Shown one piece after another: positions 1 to 4,741 of a DNA stretch of 8,349 bases. Where the stretch lies: positions 1 to 8,349 of the forward strand of contig JAEUJT010000496.1 of the NCBI GenBank assembly GCA_016793525.1, in the 5' to 3' direction. The DNA comes from Archangium sp. (GTDB lineage Bacteria; Myxococcota; Myxococcia; Myxococcales; Myxococcaceae). The stretch's first letter is position 1. Each line of letters opens with the position of its first letter. A program made the translations under genes and the position numbers. Under the pieces are notes generated by a model. That model was not told where the DNA came from and did not search any database. It saw only the letters and a program-made list of their open reading frames with translations.

Positions 1-986
1 TGACCGACAACGCGCAGTCGGTGTACGAGCTGTCGCTGATCGAAAACGTCCCCAACGTGAAGGAAGAGATCAAGAAGGACTTCGGCTTCGACCCCGACTT
101 CGAGAAGGGCAAGCAGTACCTCGAGGAGAATGACGGCGCGGGCAACACCTTCAAGGCCACCGCCAAGCCGGTGCTCATCGGCACCGCGGTCGTCGGCGCG
201 ACCACGATGATCTTCGCAATCCTCTTCTCCATCACCAACGGCCTGCAAGCGAACCTGCTGGTCAACCTCTCGCTGGTGAACGCGCCCTTCTTGCTCGGGC
301 TCATCGTCGGCGGCGCGATGATCTACTGGTTCACCGGCGCGTCGATGCAGGCCGTGTCGACTGGTGCGTACCGCGCGGTCGAGTTCATCAAGCAGAACAT
401 CAAGCTCGACGGCGCCACCAAGGCCTCGGTCGAAGACTCGAAGCGCGTCGTCGAGATCTGCACCCAGTACGCGCAGAAGGGCATGCTCAACATCTTCCTT
501 GCCCTGTTCTTCGCCACGCTGTCGTTCGCCTGCGTCGACCCGGCGTTTTTCATCGGCTACCTCATCTCCATCGCCCTGTTTGGCCTCTACCAGGCCGTCT
601 TCATGGCCAACGCCGGCGGCGCTTGGGACAACGCGAAGAAGCTGGTCGAGACCGAGCTGCGCGCCAAGGGCACCGAGCTCCACGCGGCGTGCGTGGTGGG
701 CGACACCGTCGGCGACCCGTTCAAAGACACCTCGTCGGTGGCGCTGAACCCGGTGATCAAGTTCACCACCCTCTTCGGCCTGCTGGCGGTCGAAGTCGCC
801 ATCTCGCTGGGCGGTAAAGACGCGCTCGGCTGGTTCAAGGCCACCCCGCTGACCCTTGGCCTGGCGACGGTGTTCTTCGTCATCTCCGCCTTCTGGGTGT
901 ACCGGTCGTTCTACGGCATGCGCATCGAGTCGGGCATCAAGAGCGAGTCGTCGTCGTCGTCACATGGCCAGAAGGCCGCGGCGTAA
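1..986 (+). CDS. hppA: Membrane-bound proton-translocating pyrophosphatase, C-terminal part (5' end outside window)
   Basis: This is the C-terminal 328 or so residues of an H+-PPase, an inner-membrane pump that couples hydrolysis of pyrophosphate to ion export. The frame is open from the first complete codon (base 3, reading TDNAQSVYELS), so the GTG at 21 is internal and not the start. Family hallmarks are clear: DNAQS near the edge, ENDGAGNT at about 129-152, GGAWDNAKK at about 615-641 and GDTVGDPFKDTS at about 699-734; the Asp/Lys residues of the last two bind Mg-pyrophosphate in known structures. About six hydrophobic helices follow, for example around 171-240, 255-330, 487-605, 760-820 and 850-905. 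The GNTFKA motif has Lys where K+-dependent enzymes have Ala, which suggests a K+-independent pump (inference). The protein ends in a Ser5 tail and KAAA. It is unrelated in function to the pilus genes. Confidence 0.95.
   Translation, partial: TDNAQSVYELSLIENVPNVKEEIKKDFGFDPDFEKGKQYLEENDGAGNTFKATAKPVLIGTAVVGATTMIFAILFSITNGLQANLLVNLSLVNAPFLLGLIVGGAMIYWFTGASMQAVSTGAYRAVEFIKQNIKLDGATKASVEDSKRVVEICTQYAQKGMLNIFLALFFATLSFACVDPAFFIGYLISIALFGLYQAVFMANAGGAWDNAKKLVETELRAKGTELHAACVVGDTVGDPFKDTSSVALNPVIKFTTLFGLLAVEVAISLGGKDALGWFKATPLTLGLATVFFVISAFWVYRSFYGMRIESGIKSESSSSSHGQKAAA
948..962 (+). repeat. TCG trinucleotide run encoding a Ser5 tail in hppA
   Basis: Four TCG codons followed by TCA encode five serines just before the C-terminus of the pyrophosphatase. 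It is a short microsatellite in the cytosolic or periplasmic tail beyond the last membrane helix, where length change would be tolerated. Confidence 0.7.
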
Positions 987-1009
987 CGCCTCACCGCGAG
1001 AGAGGAGAA

Positions 1010-1029
1010 GGCCGTGAAGTCGAACGGCC
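1010..1029 (+). other. Small perfect hairpin between hppA and rnz
   Basis: GGCCGT at 1010-1015 pairs with ACGGCC at 1024-1029 across an 8-base loop. No T-run follows it. It lies just upstream of the stronger hairpin at 1033-1060; role unknown, and chance is possible in GC-rich DNA. Confidence 0.3.
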
Positions 1030-1032
1030 GCT

Positions 1033-1060
1033 GGGCCACTATGGGCGACCAAAGTGGCCC
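1033..1060 (+). terminator. Possible weak terminator hairpin after hppA
   Basis: GGGCCACT at 1033-1040 is perfectly complementary to AGTGGCCC at 1053-1060, with a 12-base loop. It is followed by TTCGTCTGTC, which is T-rich for this region but not a true T-run, so intrinsic termination would be weak. It sits 47 bases after the hppA stop and 27 bases before the rnz start, the right place to end the hppA transcript. It could instead be an RNA-processing or mRNA-stability element. Confidence 0.35.
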
Positions 1061-1072
1061 TTCGTCTGTCAT

Positions 1073-1076
1073 GGAG
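1073..1076 (+). promoter_or_regulatory. Ribosome binding site for rnz
   Basis: GGAG lies 10 bases before the ATG at 1087. It is a modest, slightly distant Shine-Dalgarno match, but it supports this start over the GTG at 1054. No convincing -35/-10 promoter is visible in 987-1086. Confidence 0.4.
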
Positions 1077-1086
1077 CCCCCGCACA

Positions 1087-2025
1087 ATGAGCACGAGTGG
1101 CGTTTCCATTCTTCGGCTGACCTTCCTCGGCACGTCGGCCGCGGCGCCGACGCTCCACCGCAACGTCTCGGGCCTGGCGATGAAGATCGGCGCCGAGCTG
1201 CTGCTCTTCGACTGCGGCGAGGGCAGCCAGCGCCAGATGATTCGCTACGGCACGGGCTTCGCGGTCGACGCCATTTTTTTTACCCACTTCCACGCCGACC
1301 ACTACCTGGGCGTCATCGGCTTTTTGCGCACGCTGGGCATGGGCGGCCGCACCGAGCCCCTCGCCCTCTATGGCCCACCGCCCGCCCGGCGCATTCTCGA
1401 CGCAGCGGTGCACCTGGGCGTGGAGCGCCTCGCTTTTCCGGTGGAGATCCACGAATTGAAGGGCGGAGAGGTGCTGCAGCGAAATGGGTACTCCGTGCGC
1501 CCGGTACGCGTGGACCACCGCGTCAACGCGCTGGGGTACGCCGTGCATGAAGATACCCGCCCGGGGCGGTTCGATCTGGAGACGGCCAAACAGCTGGGGG
1601 TGCCCGCGGGGCCGCTTTTCGGCCAGCTGCAGCGGGGCAACAGCGTGACGCTGCCCTCGGGCGAGCTCATTTCACCTGATCGCGTGGTCGGCCCCGCCCG
1701 ACCAGGTCGCGTGGTGGTGCTGTCGGGAGACACCAGGCCGTGCGCCGCGCTCGTCGACGCCTCCAAGGGCGCCGATCTGCTGGTGCACGAGTCGACCTTC
1801 AGCGACGACGAGCAAGAACGCGCGCTCGAGACCCGCCACTCCACTGCGCGCGAGGCCGGCGACGTGGCACAACGCGCCGGAGTGAAGCGCCTGGTGTTGA
1901 CGCACCTCTCGTCACGTCACGACATGGACCCGAAGCCGCTGCTCGAGCAAGCCAGGCAGGCCTACGCCGGGCCGACCGAAATCGCCTACGACGGGCTCCA
2001 GGTCGAGCTGGGGCTCAGCGCATAG
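1087..2025 (+). CDS. rnz: Ribonuclease Z (tRNA 3'-processing endonuclease), short form
   Basis: A metallo-beta-lactamase-fold zinc endonuclease that removes 3' trailers from precursor tRNAs in the cytoplasm. At 312 residues it matches the short bacterial form (about 307 in Bacillus subtilis). Visible motifs in order: LTFLGTSAAAPT at 11-22, DCGEGSQRQM at 42-51, the zinc motif THFHADH with H67, H69, D71 and H72, DHRV with H144, the exosite stretch PGRFDLETAK through RGNSVTLPSG at about 159-192, GDT with D215, HESTF at 234-238, RHSTAREAG at 250-258 and HLSSRH with H273. All seven expected metal ligands are present. The family's HFSSRY reads HLSSRH here, leaving H273 intact. The ATG at 1087 is chosen because the fold begins about ten residues later; the GTG at 1054 would add 11 residues without homology. 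A T8 run at 1274-1281 precedes the zinc motif. It converges on pilX with a 6-base gap. Confidence 0.95.
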   Translation: MSTSGVSILRLTFLGTSAAAPTLHRNVSGLAMKIGAELLLFDCGEGSQRQMIRYGTGFAVDAIFFTHFHADHYLGVIGFLRTLGMGGRTEPLALYGPPPARRILDAAVHLGVERLAFPVEIHELKGGEVLQRNGYSVRPVRVDHRVNALGYAVHEDTRPGRFDLETAKQLGVPAGPLFGQLQRGNSVTLPSGELISPDRVVGPARPGRVVVLSGDTRPCAALVDASKGADLLVHESTFSDDEQERALETRHSTAREAGDVAQRAGVKRLVLTHLSSRHDMDPKPLLEQARQAYAGPTEIAYDGLQVELGLSA

Positions 2026-2048
2026 AGCCGTTCAGCGCATGGAGCCGT
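2015..2048. repeat. 17-bp tandem direct repeat at the rnz/pilX convergent junction
   Basis: Two adjacent 17-base units, TCAGCGCATAGAGCCGT at 2015-2031 and TCAGCGCATGGAGCCGT at 2032-2048, differ only at their tenth base. The first unit contains the rnz stop TAG (2023-2025). The second begins with the complement of the pilX stop TGA (2032-2034). Each unit read leftwards would encode the same pilX ending, YGSMR-stop, so pilX is unchanged by the duplication. The simplest reading is a tandem duplication that reset the end of rnz or the spacing between the two genes. Confidence 0.85.
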
Positions 2049-2604
2049 AGTCACCGTCGGGCGTCTGGGTGCCACCGGGCGGCTGTACCACCACCACCTC
2101 GGCCTCGACGGCTGCGACCGTGAAGCTCGTGCCACCGTCTCCGTTGCCGTAGTACCCCTCGGCGTAGATGTTGATGAGCTGCGGTGAGATGGCCAGGGCA
2201 CCGCCGTCTGGCAAAACCTGCGGGCGGCGGAACATCCAGTATTGGTACTGCCAGCCATCGGTCAGCGCGAAGTTGCCCGTCACGGCGCCCTGGACCCGAG
2301 GAATCGACACGAAGCTGCCGGCGATACACCCGGAGTTCGCGCGCAAAACCGAGTCGTTCGGGCCATTGCAGGTCCCCTCGAACGTGGCCGTATTGACCGT
2401 GCCCGACTTCACCCGCTCGACCGCGAGCTGCACCGCCAGATCAGCCCGGCTCGCCGCGACCTTCTGCGCCACCAACCCCTGTGAAGCGATGAGGCTCTCG
2501 CTGGCTTGGGTGTACACGCCTGCCGTCAAGATGCTGAGCACCGTCAACATGATCAGAATCAGCACCAGAATGTAGCCACGGGGTCTCGCTTGGTTCGCGC
2601 GCAC
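2032..2604 (-). CDS. pilX: PilX-like minor pilin of type IVa pilus
   Basis: Likely a pilus-tip minor pilin that, with the PilV, PilW and FimU-like proteins, primes pilus assembly and helps present PilY1. The start is GTG at 2604, with a strong Shine-Dalgarno (GAGGTGA at 2611-2617) six bases away. The 190-residue product begins with a basic leader ending in RPRG (residues 7-10), followed by a hydrophobic helix at 11-30 (YILVLILIML onward), as in the PilX N-terminal family. The residue five after the cleavage glycine is Leu, not the usual pilin Glu; this is known for GspK-type tip pseudopilins. Two cysteines, C79 and C93, could form a disulfide. The C-terminal part is beta-rich, with a VVVVQPPGG tail. 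It is the last gene of the operon. Assignment as PilX rests on the N-terminus, length and gene order; the globular domain is not recognisable by eye. Confidence 0.82.
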   Translation of the reverse strand: MRANQARPRGYILVLILIMLTVLSILTAGVYTQASESLIASQGLVAQKVAASRADLAVQLAVERVKSGTVNTATFEGTCNGPNDSVLRANSGCIAGSFVSIPRVQGAVTGNFALTDGWQYQYWMFRRPQVLPDGGALAISPQLINIYAEGYYGNGDGGTSFTVAAVEAEVVVVQPPGGTQTPDGDYGSMR

Positions 2605-2610
2605 GACTCG

Positions 2611-2617
2611 TCACCTC
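2611..2617 (-). promoter_or_regulatory. Ribosome binding site deciding the GTG start of pilX
   Basis: On the minus strand the sequence reads GAGGTGA, then six bases, then GTG at 2604. It overlaps the stop codon of pilW (2616-2618), so ribosomes finishing pilW are placed at the pilX start. Confidence 0.75.
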
Positions 2618-3728
2618 ACTGCTGAACCTGCGAAAAATTGCGGAACATGAACGTCTGCGACTGCACCGTTCGCACGGTCGTGTCATTGGACCAGGTTTCG
2701 TCACCGAGTTGCTGGCGAATGGTCGACACGGCCGTGGTCTGCACTGCGTCACCGCGCACGCTGATCGACAACTCGACGCCGTCGACCCGGTTCCCCAGAT
2801 CGAACTGGTTGCCGCCATCGATGACGCAATCGCCGAGCGCATTGCAGCGACAGATGCCGCCGATGCACTGGGTCGAAAAACCGGTGCCTGCCTGGGCGAT
2901 GATGGGAACGGCCTGCAAATTGTCGATGCCCAGCGTGACGACCCGCTCGGAGCCCGCGACATACCCACGGTTGGCCGCGCTCGGCAGGGCCGTGGCGCGC
3001 TGCTGGTACAGCCCGATGTCACCACCGTCGGCCAACATGTACACGAAATAGCGGTGGAGCGCCGCGGTCGCAGAGATGGTCATGTTCGGCGCGGGGCACT
3101 GAAAGTTGCGCGGGGCCGGCGAGGTGTTGCTGTAATAATTGGTCGCCACCGGGGCGAAGTCTTCGTTCAGCATCTGAACCGAGATGACGGTGTTCGTCGC
3201 GTTGACGCTCCCGACCGCGGCACAGCTCTGACCGGCGCCGTCGCCGAACACGAAGACGTATTGGCCGGTGTCGCCGGCCTGCACCGGGCCGGGTGAGCGA
3301 ATGAAGACGCTCATGCCGCCTCCGTCGACCGAGGCGGCCGCGACGATGCCGAAGGGCCCGTCATGACCGATCGCCATCTCCACGACATCGGTGTTGGCGA
3401 CGATGCACCCGGTGCCGGCGCACGGGCTCCCAACGCCCATGCCTCCGATGGTCGAGCCGTTCGCCACATTGTTGTACACGCGAAAGGCAAACCGAGCCGA
3501 GGGAAAATGGTACCCCGTGTTGAGCAGGTTCCGTTCGACCAGGGTCAGTGCCGAAAACCCCTGAGCCAGCCGGTCGATTCGCTTGCGAGCCTCGGTCTTC
3601 TGGTTGGTCAAGCTGACCATCAGCGCCGACGCCGCGACGAAGAGAATGGCCGCGATGGCGCTGACGATCATCATTTCGATGAGCGTCAGACCCGAGGCCC
3701 TCCGCCGAAATTGCCGTTCACCCCGCAT
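2616..3728 (-). CDS. pilW: PilW-like minor pilin of type IVa pilus
   Basis: A large minor pilin expected in the tip complex with PilV, PilX, the FimU-like protein and PilY1. The 370-residue product has a basic leader with RRRASG (residues 8-13), prepilin peptidase cleavage after G13, and a mature start LTLIEMMIVSAIAAIL with Glu at +5. The following stretch around 45-75 (Lys/Arg-rich, then QGFSALTLVERNLLNTGY) resembles the amphipathic helix of PilW proteins. It is clearly longer than the Pseudomonas PilW (about 270 residues), with eight cysteines, four of them clustered at about residues 288-301. The ATG at 3728 overlaps the end of pilV by 11 bases and has no strong Shine-Dalgarno, so translational coupling is likely. 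The +1 residue is Leu instead of the usual Phe. Family assignment is good from the N-terminus and order; no function can be given to the C-terminal half. Confidence 0.85.
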   Translation of the reverse strand: MRGERQFRRRASGLTLIEMMIVSAIAAILFVAASALMVSLTNQKTEARKRIDRLAQGFSALTLVERNLLNTGYHFPSARFAFRVYNNVANGSTIGGMGVGSPCAGTGCIVANTDVVEMAIGHDGPFGIVAAASVDGGGMSVFIRSPGPVQAGDTGQYVFVFGDGAGQSCAAVGSVNATNTVISVQMLNEDFAPVATNYYSNTSPAPRNFQCPAPNMTISATAALHRYFVYMLADGGDIGLYQQRATALPSAANRGYVAGSERVVTLGIDNLQAVPIIAQAGTGFSTQCIGGICRCNALGDCVIDGGNQFDLGNRVDGVELSISVRGDAVQTTAVSTIRQQLGDETWSNDTTVRTVQSQTFMFRNFSQVQQ

Positions 3729-4146
3729 CGAAGGGCCCCGTCACAATCACTTGAAATGAGGTCGAGTTGGTCGTGTTGAACACCGAGCTGGACCAGAACA
3801 CCTGAGACCGCACCACGACCCCCGGAAAGACCGTTCCCGCGTCGAGCGACGAGAGCGGCGCCAAGGTCACCGAGCGCGTGTAGAGCACCACGCCGCCTTG
3901 AAGTACTGAGCCAGCGTCGAAGACGTTGTTGCCGAGCGCGGCCAAGCCGTCGTACCCGCGCGAAGCCCACGACTCCGCGGTGCTGACCCCAAGCGCGTTC
4001 GCCTCGAGCTTTCGCGTGGTATCGCGCCCCGTAATTGACGTCTGAACCAACATCGTACCGACGGCCGACAGCCCGATGGCCAAAATGGCCGACGCAGAGA
4101 GCACCTCGACCAAGGTCGAGCCCCGGCGGCTAGCGAAGGACCACAT
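3718..4146 (-). CDS. pilV: PilV-like minor pilin of type IVa pilus
   Basis: A short minor pilin of 142 residues. The leader MWSFASRRG is cut after G9, and the mature protein starts STLVEVLSASAILAIGLSAVG, with Glu at +5 and the VEVL...AILAIGLSAVG pattern typical of PilV. It would sit in the inner membrane before assembly into the pilus tip. It has no cysteines, unlike its neighbours. Three Asp-Ala-Gly tripeptides occur, the last forming the C-terminus (FDAG). It is shorter than Pseudomonas PilV (about 185 residues) but neither end looks broken: a strong Shine-Dalgarno (GGAGG at 4152-4156, five bases from the ATG) marks the start, and its stop overlaps pilW by 11 bases. It overlaps the upstream pilin gene by 17 bases. 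Confidence 0.85.
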   Translation of the reverse strand: MWSFASRRGSTLVEVLSASAILAIGLSAVGTMLVQTSITGRDTTRKLEANALGVSTAESWASRGYDGLAALGNNVFDAGSVLQGGVVLYTRSVTLAPLSSLDAGTVFPGVVVRSQVFWSSSVFNTTNSTSFQVIVTGPFDAG

Positions 4147-4741
4147 TGTTTCCTCCGCGAAGTGTCACGAGTCGGTTGTACGTCGAGCTCGGCGCGGTGA
4201 CGGTGATGGTGGCCGAGTTGATCAAAGTGCCGTTGGTTTGGAAGCCGTTGGACGTGCCGAGAGACGCCGACGCGCTCGAGGTGTCGTTCGCCCCGAGCAA
4301 GGTGCCGTCTGACTGGAACCCGATGATGAAGCCATTGGCGGTTTCAGTCGAATAGGTGGTTGTACCGATCTTCACCTGGACCCCCTGGGTCAAAGAATAC
4401 GAGCTCAGCAACCAGTCATTGGTCTGAACGTGGAGCTGCGTCGCGTCGGCGACCTGACACGACGCGGCGCGATAGACCTGCAACGTGCCCGCGGTGGGCG
4501 GGGTGCCCGTGGGCGTAAACGAAAGCCCGCGGTACCGCACCTTGTGCGCGCACCCGGTCGAAATCGCGCGCAGACCGCTGTTGCGGAGGAACGAGGCGAT
4601 GATCTCCGCCTCGCCCGACGACCGCGCGTTGATGACCATCGACTGGCCTCCCGCCACGGCCAGACCAGTCACGATGGCGACGATGCCCACCGTGATCATG
4701 ACCTCGAGCAGCGTAAAGCCACGGTTCTGCCGGGCGGTCAT
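4130..4741 (-). CDS. fimU: FimU/GspH-like minor pilin of type IVa pilus
   Basis: A 203-residue minor pilin of the GspH/FimT/FimU group, thought to link the tip minor pilins to the major pilin shaft. The short leader MTARQNRG is cleaved after G8, giving the canonical mature start FTLLEVMITVGIVAIVTGLAV with Glu at +5. The next segment (SSGEAEIIASFLRNSGLRAISTG, about 41-63) fits the usual helix before the beta domain; C64 and C95 are placed for a disulfide, and the C-terminus (VTLRGGNNVVLR) resembles the closing strand of GspH-like proteins. Its ATG overlaps the pilY1 stop in an ATGA arrangement, with a weak GGAG about nine bases upstream, so it is probably translated by coupling to pilY1. FimU and FimT cannot be told apart by eye; the gene order favours FimU. 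Confidence 0.82.
   Translation of the reverse strand: MTARQNRGFTLLEVMITVGIVAIVTGLAVAGGQSMVINARSSGEAEIIASFLRNSGLRAISTGCAHKVRYRGLSFTPTGTPPTAGTLQVYRAASCQVADATQLHVQTNDWLLSSYSLTQGVQVKIGTTTYSTETANGFIIGFQSDGTLLGANDTSSASASLGTSNGFQTNGTLINSATITVTAPSSTYNRLVTLRGGNNVVLR
4152..4156 (-). promoter_or_regulatory. Ribosome binding site for pilV
   Basis: GGAGG on the minus strand, five bases before the ATG at 4146. It lies inside the end of the upstream pilin gene and allows independent initiation at pilV despite the 17-base overlap. Confidence 0.7.

Noticed and set aside
1014..1550. GTG at 1014 with a good AGGAG upstream, opening a 178-codon frame overlapping rnz.
   Set aside because: The frame is out of register with RNase Z and its product beyond the overlap is Arg/Pro-rich low-complexity. 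The AGGAG match may be chance in purine-rich spacer DNA.
1680..1715. Inverted repeat TGGTCGG/CCGACCA with flanking direct repeats CGCGTGGT inside rnz.
   Set aside because: It encodes the RVVGPARPGRVVV stretch leading into the conserved GDT motif; repeated Arg-Val-Val codons account for it.
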